The translations under genes were made by a program, and so were the position numbers. Of a DNA stretch of 35,278 nucleotides, positions 16,144-23,891 are shown piece after piece. Numbering within the stretch: position 1 is the first letter of the stretch; every line of letters starts with the position of its first letter. Under the pieces are notes generated by a model, which worked only from the letters and a program-made list of their open reading frames with translations, made no database searches and had not been told where the DNA came from. The DNA is from an uncultured Porphyromonadaceae bacterium (GTDB taxonomy: Bacteria > Bacteroidota > Bacteroidia > Bacteroidales > Muribaculaceae): contig CAMWPX010000004.1 of the NCBI GenBank assembly GCA_947176205.1, positions 1 to 35,278 of the forward strand, read 5' to 3'.

Positions 16144-17325
16144 TTATTTGATATTTAGATTTATTATTCTGTTAAGTGCTGCATTAAGTTTTGATGTGTC
16201 GGCGCAAAGAGATATACGTATATATTGTTTGCCTTGGGTGCCGAATATGAATCCGGGAGTAACGAATATGTCAGCTTCGTATAGCAGTCGGTCAGCAAGA
16301 GATGTTCCGTCAGGATATATTTCGGGCACCTTTCCCCATAAGAACAGACCTTTTTGCGTGAGTGAATACTTACATCCGAGAGCTGTCATGATTTGTTCAG
16401 CTATTTTTCTTCGTTCTGAATAAACTTGATTGAGTTCGGAGTACCAGCTGTCGGGCAGTTCAAGCGCTTTTACGGCAGCAAGCATGGCAGGGCGGAATTG
16501 CCCTGAGTCAATATTGGATTTTACTTGTAGAATCCATGAGATAAATTGCTGATTGGATGTGACCATAGCCATTCGCCATCCAGCCATATTATGACTTTTG
16601 CTCAAAGAGTTAAGTTCTAATGCAATTTCTTTTGCCCCCGGAATCTGCATTATGCTCATAGGAGAGTCATTCAGAATAAAACTGTAAGGATTATCGTGGG
16701 CTATTACAATACCATGCTTTTTGCCGAAAGCCACCGCACGTTCAAAGAGTTCACGAGTAGCCGGTGCGCCAGTAGGCATTTGGGTATAGTTGAGCCACAT
16801 TAATTTTATGTGTTCCAATGGTAGCTGTTCCAAAGCTTCGAAATCAGGATACCAGCCGTTATCTTCAGTAAGAGGATATGTGAAAATTTTAGCTCCAATC
16901 AGATTGCTTACTGACGAATATGTGGGATAGCCCGGATTCGGTATAAGAACTCCGTCGCCCGGATTAAGAAATGCGAGAGAAATATGGAGTACACCTTCTT
17001 TAGAGCCGATTAAGGGTAAAATTTCATTATCCGGATTAATAGTTACATCATAATGCCGTGCATACCAATTGCAGAAAGCTTGACGTAGTTCGGGTATGCT
17101 TCCGGAATTCTGATAACCGTGGACTGTAGCTTTGTGGGCTTCTTGACATAGTGTATCTATGACGCTGTCGTGTGGTGGACGGTCCGGTCCGCCGATGCCC
17201 AAAGATATTATGTCGTGACCTTGAGAACGTAAAGAAGCTATTTCACGAAGTTTTCGTGAAAAGTAGTATTCGCCTGTAGACTGAAGACGTTCGGCAGGTT
17301 TGATATTATAATTGTCAGATTTCAT
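16144..17325 (-). CDS. PLP-dependent aromatic/aspartate-type aminotransferase
   Basis: This fold-type I class I/II aminotransferase has about 393 residues. It shows ISLGIGGPDRPP near the start, PNPGYPTYSS, AHDNPYSFIL and the PLP-lysine segment LNSLSKSHNMAGWRMA, and ends with RISLCA, containing the carboxylate-binding Arg. In this operon it most likely transaminates phenylpyruvate and 4-hydroxyphenylpyruvate to Phe and Tyr, or makes arogenate. ATG 17325 overlaps the pheA stop by 11 nt (ATGAAATCTGA). An alternative ATG at 17349 adds eight residues and overlaps by 35 nt. I prefer the inner start because the family's conserved N-terminus begins shortly after it. Confidence 0.88.
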   Translation of the reverse strand: MKSDNYNIKPAERLQSTGEYYFSRKLREIASLRSQGHDIISLGIGGPDRPPHDSVIDTLCQEAHKATVHGYQNSGSIPELRQAFCNWYARHYDVTINPDNEILPLIGSKEGVLHISLAFLNPGDGVLIPNPGYPTYSSVSNLIGAKIFTYPLTEDNGWYPDFEALEQLPLEHIKLMWLNYTQMPTGAPATRELFERAVAFGKKHGIVIAHDNPYSFILNDSPMSIMQIPGAKEIALELNSLSKSHNMAGWRMAMVTSNQQFISWILQVKSNIDSGQFRPAMLAAVKALELPDSWYSELNQVYSERRKIAEQIMTALGCKYSLTQKGLFLWGKVPEIYPDGTSLADRLLYEADIFVTPGFIFGTQGKQYIRISLCADTSKLNAALNRIINLNIK

Positions 17326-18172
17326 TATCGCATTCTTTATATTGTCCAAGTGATTTGTAATCGGTTAGAAGTGGAAGGATAGCATTTATAGCTTGTTGGT
17401 AGCGTGCATAGCTGTCAAAAGTTAGGTCGATATAAAATCGATATTCCCATTCTCTTCCTATTATAGGGGTAGATTGTATCTTGGTGAGATTTATATCATA
17501 AAACGATAGTATGGTCAGTACTTTTGATAATGCTCCATTGGTGTGTGGCAGGGTGAAGACTATGGATGCTTTATTTATATCGTTATCGGTCACGTTTTTG
17601 TTCTCTGAGTATTTATCGGAAAGAATCAGAAAACGGGTAAAATTTCGTTTATTTGTTTCAATGCTTTCAGCAAGAATATCCAGTCCGTAAAGATGTGCTG
17701 CGTATGCACCACAGATTGCAGCTTGTCCCATCAGATGATTTTCGGCAATATGTCGCGCGGCTCCGGCAGTGTCAAAGGTTTCTGTCATTTTGGCTTTGGG
17801 AAGCGTGTGCAGAAATTGTTCGCATTGCATAAGTGCCATAGGGTGTGAACAAACTTCGGTTATGTCATTGAGAGTTTGTCCCGGTAGCGCAGCAAGAACA
17901 TGCGATATACGCATTTTATGTTCCCCGGCGATAACGAGATTGCTTTTTCGCAGGAGTTCATGATTTTGCAGAAGTGGACCGGCTATGGTGTTTTCAATCG
18001 CGACTATACCTTTAAGTGATGGGTCTGAATCAAGCGTATCAAACAGATGCGGAAAGCTATCGCACTCTATGGTGTTGATATCTGTTTCAGGAAAATATTT
18101 TGCGAAATAATCTCTTGCGGCAGCATCGTGATAGCAACCGGCTATACCTTGTATGGTGATGTTTTGCGTCAT
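17315..18172 (-). CDS. pheA: Prephenate dehydratase
   Basis: The 285-residue enzyme converts prephenate to phenylpyruvate. The periplasmic-binding-protein-like catalytic domain covers 1-190 and ends with the catalytic T179-R180-F181 motif. An ACT regulatory domain covers about 205-280 (ASIVFTLPHTNGALSKVL, then KIQSTPIIGREWEYRFYID), with QSTP where the Phe-binding ESRP motif of the family usually stands. This suggests altered feedback sensitivity. The ATG comes 4 nt after the U-run of the upstream attenuator terminator. There is no room for a normal ribosome site outside that hairpin, so termination and translation initiation may be linked. Confidence 0.93.
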   Translation of the reverse strand: MTQNITIQGIAGCYHDAAARDYFAKYFPETDINTIECDSFPHLFDTLDSDPSLKGIVAIENTIAGPLLQNHELLRKSNLVIAGEHKMRISHVLAALPGQTLNDITEVCSHPMALMQCEQFLHTLPKAKMTETFDTAGAARHIAENHLMGQAAICGAYAAHLYGLDILAESIETNKRNFTRFLILSDKYSENKNVTDNDINKASIVFTLPHTNGALSKVLTILSFYDINLTKIQSTPIIGREWEYRFYIDLTFDSYARYQQAINAILPLLTDYKSLGQYKECDNEI

Positions 18173-18175
18173 ATC

Positions 18176-18208
18176 AAAAAAATCCCGAACCTTGATGAGG
18201 ATCGGGAT
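18176..18208 (-). terminator. Attenuator terminator in the pheA leader
   Basis: On the minus strand ATCCCGA (plus 18202-18208), then CCT, a 5-nt loop and AGG, then TCGGGAT (plus 18182-18188) form a hairpin followed directly by a run of seven T (plus 18182-18176). It lies in the leader of the aromatic operon, after the leader peptide and before pheA, as an intrinsic terminator should. Confidence 0.85.
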
Positions 18209-18290
18209 ATATAGTTTGTTTAATCTGTTACGTTATTTTCAAATCAAATGCATATAAAATCCCGATTTTATTCATGGTAAAAATAAAATC
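18201..18290 (-). promoter_or_regulatory. Alternative pairing segments of the attenuator
   Basis: Segment 1, GATTTTATT (plus 18282-18290, inside the leader peptide), pairs with AATAAAATC (plus 18264-18272). Segment 2, ATCGGGAT (plus 18259-18266), is an extra copy of the terminator 3' arm. It can pair over 8 bp with segment 3, ATCCCGAT (plus 18201-18208), which destroys the terminator. The leader-peptide stop codon is inside the 1:2 hairpin, 2-4 nt before segment 2, so a ribosome finishing the peptide would cover segment 2. A stalled ribosome would leave 2:3 free to form. Confidence 0.75.
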
Positions 18291-18321
18291 CAAAATAGTT
18301 ATATGCATAAAATCGTGTCAT
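18268..18321 (-). CDS. Phe/Tyr-rich leader peptide of the aromatic operon
   Basis: The 17-codon reading frame MTRFYAYNYFGFYFYHE holds four Phe and five Tyr, nine aromatic residues out of 17. It lies between a promoter and a terminator directly in front of pheA. This is the form of amino acid attenuation leader peptides such as PheL and TrpL: low charged tRNA-Phe or tRNA-Tyr stalls the ribosome and lets the operon be read. The double Phe/Tyr content matches an operon that makes both amino acids. The ATG begins 7 nt after the -7 box, so translation may be leaderless. A longer in-frame start upstream would begin before the promoter, inside the end of hisS. Confidence 0.8.
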   Translation of the reverse strand: MTRFYAYNYFGFYFYHE

Positions 18322-18328
18322 AATGCTG

Positions 18329-18359
18329 CAAAGATAGACTAAATTTTGATAATATGAAA
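18329..18359 (-). promoter_or_regulatory. Promoter of the aromatic operon
   Basis: Minus-strand TTTC (plus 18356-18359) is followed after 19 bp by TATCTTTG (plus 18329-18336), matching TTTG-N19-TAnnTTTG with one mismatch. The start site would fall at or within a few nt of the leader-peptide ATG (18321). Confidence 0.6.
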
Positions 18360-18391
18360 TAATTTTGCAGAAAAAGTGTGTGTTGTGAAAT

Positions 18392-19753
18392 TTATGACAG
18401 CATAGCGACAGCTTCGTCGGGTGTAACAGTACGTTGCGTACCGTCAGCCATATTTTTAAGCGTAATAGTACCGTCAGCCATTTCAGATTCACCGATTATA
18501 GCTACAAACGGAATACCTTTATTATCGGCATAGGTCATTTGTTTCTTCATTTTTGCGGTATCGGGATATATTTCAGCGGCAATACCATGTTCGCGCATCC
18601 GTTTCAGAATTTTCATGGATACAGCGCATTCCTCCGTGCCAAGATTTGCGAAAATAACTTTGGTGGATATCCCGGCTGTCGACGGATATAACTCAAGTGT
18701 GTTGAGAACATCGTAAATGCGGTCAGCACCGAATGAAATTCCTACACCTGATAATCCAGGCATTCCGAATACTCCGGTGAGATTGTCGTATCGTCCGCCA
18801 CCGGTTATACTGCCTATAGCTACATCAGCAGCTTTAACTTCGATAATGGTGCCGGTATAATAATTTAAGCCGCGTGCCAGTGATACATCTAATTCTACCG
18901 AAGCTGTCATACCTAACGATTCCAGACCCTTGATAACAGTAGTCAGTTCGGAGATACCTTCCGTACCGGTTGCGGATTTTTCAAGAAGTTGACCTAATGC
19001 AGTGAGTCGTTCCGAAGTTGAGCCGCTAATAAGCAAAATAGGTTTGAGCATCTCTATAGCAGTAGCACTTATACCACGTTCCGTCAGTTCGGCGCATACG
19101 TTATCCAATCCGATTTTGTCAATCTTGTCTATAGCGACTGTGATATCAATCAATCTGTCAGGTTCCCCTATGAGTTCGGCAATTCCGGCGAGAATCTTAC
19201 GGTTGTTCAGTTTTATAATAATGCGTATTCCTAAGCGGCGAAATACCTCATCGATTAGTTGAAGCAGTTCTATCTCGTTAACTAATGAGTCAGAACCGAC
19301 GATATCGGCATCACACTGATAGAATTCACGATAGCGCCCTTTTTGTGGACGGTCAGCACGCCATACCGGTTGTATCTGAAAGCGCTTGAATGGCATCTGA
19401 AGTTCATTACGATGTTGCACTACATATCGTGCGAACGGTACGGTAAGGTCATATCGTAATCCTTTTTCTGATATCTTAGAGGTCAGGTGGATATGGTTAT
19501 CCGAAGACAATAGTTCGGAATCTACATTTTGCAGGTAATTACCGGAATTAAGTATTTTGAACAGAAGTTTGTCACCCTCTTCTCCGTATTTACCCATTAA
19601 CGTTGATAGATTTTCCATGGCAGGAGTTTCTATCTGGGAAAAACCGTACAGACGAAATACATCTTTGATGGTGTCAAAAATATAATTTCTTCGTGCCATT
19701 TCGGTTGTTCCGAAGTCACGTGTCCCTTTTGGTATCGATGGTTTCTGAGCCAT
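18392..19753 (-). CDS. hisS: Histidyl-tRNA synthetase
   Basis: The class II aminoacyl-tRNA synthetase of 453 residues attaches histidine to tRNA-His. It starts [15 protein letters not shown], with KGTRD the conserved N-terminal motif. Motif 2 lies in [27 protein letters not shown], the His-A motif in [11 protein letters not shown] and motif 3 in [14 protein letters not shown]-terminal anticodon-binding domain follows. ATG 19753 is preferred over the in-frame start at 19786: the latter adds 11 unrelated residues and lies within the -7 region. It has its own strong promoter; no terminator is evident between its stop and the pheA leader promoter 55 bp further on. Confidence 0.96.
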   Translation of the reverse strand: MAQKPSIPKGTRDFGTTEMARRNYIFDTIKDVFRLYGFSQIETPAMENLSTLMGKYGEEGDKLLFKILNSGNYLQNVDSELLSSDNHIHLTSKISEKGLRYDLTVPFARYVVQHRNELQMPFKRFQIQPVWRADRPQKGRYREFYQCDADIVGSDSLVNEIELLQLIDEVFRRLGIRIIIKLNNRKILAGIAELIGEPDRLIDITVAIDKIDKIGLDNVCAELTERGISATAIEMLKPILLISGSTSERLTALGQLLEKSATGTEGISELTTVIKGLESLGMTASVELDVSLARGLNYYTGTIIEVKAADVAIGSITGGGRYDNLTGVFGMPGLSGVGISFGADRIYDVLNTLELYPSTAGISTKVIFANLGTEECAVSMKILKRMREHGIAAEIYPDTAKMKKQMTYADNKGIPFVAIIGESEMADGTITLKNMADGTQRTVTPDEAVAMLS

Positions 19754-19783
19754 ATTTAATTTTACATTATATATTACTGAGCA

Positions 19784-19813
19784 CAAAATTAAGCATTTTT
19801 ACGCGGAGGTCAA
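19784..19813 (-). promoter_or_regulatory. Promoter of hisS
   Basis: Minus-strand TTG (plus 19811-19813) is followed after exactly 19 bp by TAATTTTG (plus 19784-19791). Transcription from near 19777 gives a leader of about 24 nt to ATG 19753. This also supports the shorter hisS start. Confidence 0.65.
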
Positions 19814-19891
19814 TGTAGGGTAGATATTATTGCGTCAAAAAACACACTGAAAGTGTAAAAAATTTTAATTAATGGACGTTTACTGCAAAAA

Positions 19892-19905
19892 TGTATATAT
19901 ATACA
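19892..19905. promoter_or_regulatory. Perfect palindrome, candidate arginine-operon operator
   Basis: TGTATATATATACA is a 14-bp perfect palindrome 61 bp upstream of the first arginine gene and about 26 bp before a loose -7 element (TA-N3-TTTG, 19931-19939). ArgR boxes in other phyla are AT-rich palindromes of similar size (TGAAT...ATTCA), so an ArgR site is plausible but not shown. A short hairpin ACACT-GAA-AGTGT lies at 19844-19856. Confidence 0.4.
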
Positions 19906-19966
19906 AAAAAAACAAAGACCATTAGCGATGTATTTTTTGCGAATATTTATTTATTTATAAATTATA

Positions 19967-20563
19967 ATGAGTGAAGAAGAAATTAGTGTGGAGTATGCAC
20001 AGCCCGAGCATGCGGTACATGCCGAACGCATCTGCGATTTGATTTATGAATCGGCATTACAGCGTGGTACGGGTATAGCCCGCCGCTCCCCGGAATACAT
20101 ATCGGCAAAAATCACCGGAGGTAAAGCGGTTGTAGCTATGCAGGGTGAAAAATTGGTGGGCTTCAGTTATATAGAGTGTTGGGGGCATGGCGATTTTGTG
20201 GCTACTTCCGGTCTTATTGTTGATCCGGAATACCGTCATGGAGGACTTGCCGCTAAAATAAAAGCAAAAACATTTGAATTGGCCCGTTTACGTTTTCCAT
20301 TTGCCAAATTATTTAGTATTACGACATCACTACCGGTGATGAAGCTGAATTCCCGTATGGGATATCGTCCTGTGACATTCTCGGAATTGACTGATGATGA
20401 GGAGTTTTGGCAAGGATGTCAAGGTTGTGTAAACTATGATATCCTTATGAGGAACAAGAAGAAAATGTGCTTATGTACAGGTATGCTTTATGACCCGGCT
20501 GAGCATCCTGAACCCAAACAGCGAATGGGAGCATTGAGGAAAATTTTGAAATTAGGTAAATAA
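19967..20563 (+). CDS. GNAT acyltransferase, probable N-acylglutamate synthase
   Basis: The 198-residue GNAT protein has the acyl-CoA pyrophosphate loop at YRHGGLAAKI and the strand before it (GLIVDPE). It is the first gene of the arginine operon, 9 bp before argG. No argA or argJ homologue is otherwise present in the operon, so it is the best candidate for the enzyme acylating glutamate. Because the downstream carbamoyltransferase looks succinyl-specific, the donor may be succinyl-CoA rather than acetyl-CoA (inference). The C-terminal extension (QGCVNYDILMRNKKKMCLCTG) contains several cysteines that could respond to redox or metals. Confidence 0.7.
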   Translation: MSEEEISVEYAQPEHAVHAERICDLIYESALQRGTGIARRSPEYISAKITGGKAVVAMQGEKLVGFSYIECWGHGDFVATSGLIVDPEYRHGGLAAKIKAKTFELARLRFPFAKLFSITTSLPVMKLNSRMGYRPVTFSELTDDEEFWQGCQGCVNYDILMRNKKKMCLCTGMLYDPAEHPEPKQRMGALRKILKLGK

Positions 20564-20572
20564 CAGATAATT

Positions 20573-21796
20573 ATGTCTACAGAAAATAATAAGAAGAAAG
20601 TATTACTTGCATTCAGCGGCGGTCTTGACACCTCGTTCTGTGTAAAATATCTTAGTGAAGATTTAGGCTATGAAGTTCATACGGCTATAGCTAATACCGG
20701 CGGTTTTTCCGATGAAGAACTTAAGGTTATAGAGGAAAAAGCGATGAAGCTTGGTGCCACTACTCATACTACGCTTGATGTTACTGACGAGTATTATAAC
20801 AAAAGTATAAAATACATGATAGCCGGTAATGTGCTTCGTGGGGGAGTATATCCTATAAGTGTGTCATCCGAGCGTATATTTCAGGCAATCGCGATTATTA
20901 ACCATGCCAAGGCTATCGGTGCCGACGCTGTGGCTCATGGGTCTACAGGAGCCGGTAACGACCAAGTGCGTTTTGATTTGACTTTTAAGGTACTTGCCCC
21001 TGCAATGGAGATTATTACACCTACCCGTGACTTGACTCTAACCCGTGACTATGAGATAGATTATTTGCGTCGGCATGGTTATGAAGCTGATTTTAAGAAG
21101 ATGGAATATTCCATCAATAAAGGTCTGTGGGGTACAAGTGTAGGAGGTAAAGAAACTCTTGATTCCTCGAAAACTTTACCTGAGCATGCATATCCTTCAC
21201 AGGTTACGGCTACAGAGCCATCAACTCTCACTATAGAATTTAAGAAAGGTGAGCCGGTAGGAGTCAATGGTGTTATATTTGAGAATCCTGTAGATGCCAT
21301 CCGTGAGATAGAGTCTATAGGAAGTAAATATGGTATAGGTAGAGACATGCATATCGGAGATACGATTATCGGTATCAAAGGTCGTGTCGGATTTGAAGCG
21401 GCTGCTCCCGTACTTATTATTGCGGCTCACAAAATGCTTGAAAAGCATACTTTGACCAAATGGCAGTCGTATTGGAAAGAACAGCTGTCTACTTGGTATG
21501 GCATGTTCTTGCATGAAGCTCAATATCTTGACCCTGTGATGCGTGATATGGAGAAGTTTATTGAAAGTACGCAGGAGCATGTTACCGGTACGGTAGAGAT
21601 AACCCTTCGTCCATATAGCTATACTTTGGTCGGTGTGGTTACACCGTTTGATTTGATGAACAATGATTTCGGCGAATACGGTGAAGTTAACAAGGCTTGG
21701 ACTGCCGATGATGTTAAAGGATTTACAGCTATTATGGCTAATCCAATGAAAATATATTATAGTGTAACCGGCAAACATTCATCATCGAATGATTAA
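20573..21796 (+). CDS. argG: Argininosuccinate synthase
   Basis: The 407-residue enzyme joins citrulline and aspartate with ATP, the seventh step of arginine synthesis. The ATP pyrophosphatase loop is LAFSGGLDTSFCVKYL near the N-terminus. GADAVAHGSTGAGNDQVRFDL and LWGTSVGGKETLD are family landmarks for citrulline/aspartate binding. It follows the GNAT gene closely and overlaps argC by 8 bp. The protein is of the usual length and shows no defect. Confidence 0.96.
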   Translation: MSTENNKKKVLLAFSGGLDTSFCVKYLSEDLGYEVHTAIANTGGFSDEELKVIEEKAMKLGATTHTTLDVTDEYYNKSIKYMIAGNVLRGGVYPISVSSERIFQAIAIINHAKAIGADAVAHGSTGAGNDQVRFDLTFKVLAPAMEIITPTRDLTLTRDYEIDYLRRHGYEADFKKMEYSINKGLWGTSVGGKETLDSSKTLPEHAYPSQVTATEPSTLTIEFKKGEPVGVNGVIFENPVDAIREIESIGSKYGIGRDMHIGDTIIGIKGRVGFEAAAPVLIIAAHKMLEKHTLTKWQSYWKEQLSTWYGMFLHEAQYLDPVMRDMEKFIESTQEHVTGTVEITLRPYSYTLVGVVTPFDLMNNDFGEYGEVNKAWTADDVKGFTAIMANPMKIYYSVTGKHSSSND

Positions 21797-22754
21797 AGTA
21801 GGGATTGTAGGAGCTGCCGGTTATACGGCAGGTGAGTTACTTCGGTTGCTTGTGCATCATCCTGAGGTTGAGATTGCCAGAGTATATTCATCATCTCATG
21901 CAGGCGAACTTATAAGTAACGTGCACCCGACATTGACAGGTGATATCGATATGTCCTTTGAGGGTGGAGAAGTGAATCTTGAGGGACTTGACTGTCTTTT
22001 CTTATGTTCAGGTCATGGTGCGAGCAGTGCATTTTGGGCTGAAAGAGAATATCCTGCAGGACTTAAAGTTATAGATTTGGCGCAAGATTTTAGGGATGAA
22101 ACATCTGATTACGTCTATGGCTTGCCGGAACTGCAGCGTGAAATGATAAAGTCAGCGGAGCGTATCGCAAATCCGGGTTGTTTTGCTACAGCTATTGAAT
22201 TGGCATTACTGCCGTTAGCTTCATCATCATTATTGACCGATGATGTGCAGATAACCGGTATTACCGGAAGTACGGGTGCCGGAGTAAAGCCCTCCTCCAC
22301 TACACATTTCAGTTGGCGCAATGATAATCTGTCGGTATATAAGGTGTTCACTCATCAGCATCTTGCCGAAATAAATCGTACGTTAAGGAAGTTGATGCCC
22401 GAATTGAAAGTGTCGCTTAATTTTATTCCTGTCAGAGGGGATTATCCGCGTGGAATTTTTGTAATGGCTCACACCCGTTGTGATAAGTCTATAGATGAAA
22501 TCAAAGAGTTGTATAAGGAATTTTATGCCTCAAGCCGTTTTACACATGTAGTTGATGGCAATATAGATATGAAAATGGCGGTCAATACCAATAAGGCTTT
22601 TATAGGTATTGGAAAAAGCGGTGACAGGCTTTTGGTGACTTGTGCCATAGATAATTTATTGAAAGGGGCATCCGGTCAGGCAGTGCAAAATATGAATCTG
22701 ATGTTTGGCTTGCCTGAAGATATGGGATTAAAATTGAAGGCTTCCACATACTAA
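21789..22754 (+). CDS. argC: N-acyl-gamma-glutamyl-phosphate reductase
   Basis: The 321-residue NADPH enzyme reduces N-acylglutamyl phosphate to the semialdehyde. The Rossmann loop is VGIVGAAGYTAGELLRLL, the catalytic Cys lies in ERIANPGCFATAIELAL, and GSTGAGVKPSSTTHF follows. The acyl group may be succinyl in this organism. Its ATG lies within the last codons of argG. Confidence 0.95.
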   Translation: MIKVGIVGAAGYTAGELLRLLVHHPEVEIARVYSSSHAGELISNVHPTLTGDIDMSFEGGEVNLEGLDCLFLCSGHGASSAFWAEREYPAGLKVIDLAQDFRDETSDYVYGLPELQREMIKSAERIANPGCFATAIELALLPLASSSLLTDDVQITGITGSTGAGVKPSSTTHFSWRNDNLSVYKVFTHQHLAEINRTLRKLMPELKVSLNFIPVRGDYPRGIFVMAHTRCDKSIDEIKELYKEFYASSRFTHVVDGNIDMKMAVNTNKAFIGIGKSGDRLLVTCAIDNLLKGASGQAVQNMNLMFGLPEDMGLKLKASTY

Positions 22755-22766
22755 TATCAATTGACG

Positions 22767-23891
22767 ATGAATCTTTTTGATGTATATTCTTTGTATGATA
22801 TAGAACCGGTGATAGGCAGGGGAAATTATGTTTACACCGCAGATGGAACGAAATATATGGATTTATATGGAGGTCATGCGGTAATATCCATAGGTCATAG
22901 CCATCCGCATTATATATCGGCTGTAGGCAGACAGTTAAATCGGTTGGGCTTTTATTCCAATTCCGTAAAAAATTCGCTTCAGGAAGAATTTGCCGAGTTG
23001 CTCGGACAAGCGTGCGGTTATCCCGGATACTCTTTGTTTTTATGTAATAGTGGTGCGGAAGCCAATGAGAATGCAGTGAAACTGGCTTCGTTTCATACCG
23101 GCAGAGCAAAGGTGCTTGCATTTTCGGGAGCGTTCCATGGTAGAACTTCCGGTGCTGTTGCTCTGACTGATAATCCTCGTATAGTATCACCTTTCAATAC
23201 AACGGATAATGTTACGTTCTGTGAATGGGGAAATATAGAAGAAGCCCGTCGATTACTTTCTACAGAAGAATATTGCGCTGTAATCATAGAAGGTATTCAA
23301 GGTGTTGCCGGAATTAGAGTTCCTGATGATGAATTCATGAATAAGCTAAGCGAAGAAGCTCATAAATACGGTACACTGGTTATTGCTGATGAAATACAAT
23401 CGGGTTATGGACGTACCGGTAAGTTCTTTGCTCATCAATATAGTGCTATGAAACCGGATATAATTACCTGTGCCAAGGGTATTGCCAATGGTTTCCCGAT
23501 GGGTGCTGTATTGATTTCACCTGACATAGAAGCAAGAAAAGGTATGCTTGGAACTACATTTGGAGGTAACCATCTTGCTTGTGCTGCGGCTATAGCCGTA
23601 TTGGAAGTTATGAAGCAAGAAAATCTTGTGGAAAATGCGGCTGAAGTAGGCAGCTATCTTATGTCGATGCTTGGAAAACGTAATGCTGCATTGAATCTCA
23701 GAGGTAGGGGACTGATGATAGGTTTTGATGTAGAAGGTGAGGCTGCTGATGTTCGTAAGCGATTGTTGTTCGAGCAGCAGGTGTTTACGGGTGGAGCCGG
23801 CAAATCGACAGTGCGTCTTCTTCCAGCGTTGAGTCTTACCAAAGAGATGGCTGAAGATTTTGTAAACAGATTTGATAAATTGGAGCTATGA
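22767..23891 (+). CDS. argD: N-acylornithine aminotransferase
   Basis: The class III PLP aminotransferase of about 374 residues converts N-acylglutamate semialdehyde to N-acylornithine. It shows LFLCNSGAEANENAVKLA, FHGRTSGAVALT, the Schiff-base region IADEIQSGYGRTGKFFAH and TCAKGIANGFPMGA with the PLP lysine, and GGNHLACAAA. ATG 22767 is preferred to the TTG two codons earlier. It overlaps argF' by 4 bp. Confidence 0.94.
   Translation: MNLFDVYSLYDIEPVIGRGNYVYTADGTKYMDLYGGHAVISIGHSHPHYISAVGRQLNRLGFYSNSVKNSLQEEFAELLGQACGYPGYSLFLCNSGAEANENAVKLASFHTGRAKVLAFSGAFHGRTSGAVALTDNPRIVSPFNTTDNVTFCEWGNIEEARRLLSTEEYCAVIIEGIQGVAGIRVPDDEFMNKLSEEAHKYGTLVIADEIQSGYGRTGKFFAHQYSAMKPDIITCAKGIANGFPMGAVLISPDIEARKGMLGTTFGGNHLACAAAIAVLEVMKQENLVENAAEVGSYLMSMLGKRNAALNLRGRGLMIGFDVEGEAADVRKRLLFEQQVFTGGAGKSTVRLLPALSLTKEMAEDFVNRFDKLEL

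Noticed and set aside
18268-18492. A 74-codon minus-strand frame containing the leader peptide
   Set aside because: Its upstream start lies inside the end of hisS and before the promoter box; only the last 17 codons are in the predicted transcript and carry the Phe/Tyr run.
22600-23190. 196-codon minus-strand frame across the argC-argD junction
   Set aside because: It is the shadow of two clear arginine genes and has a low-complexity composition.
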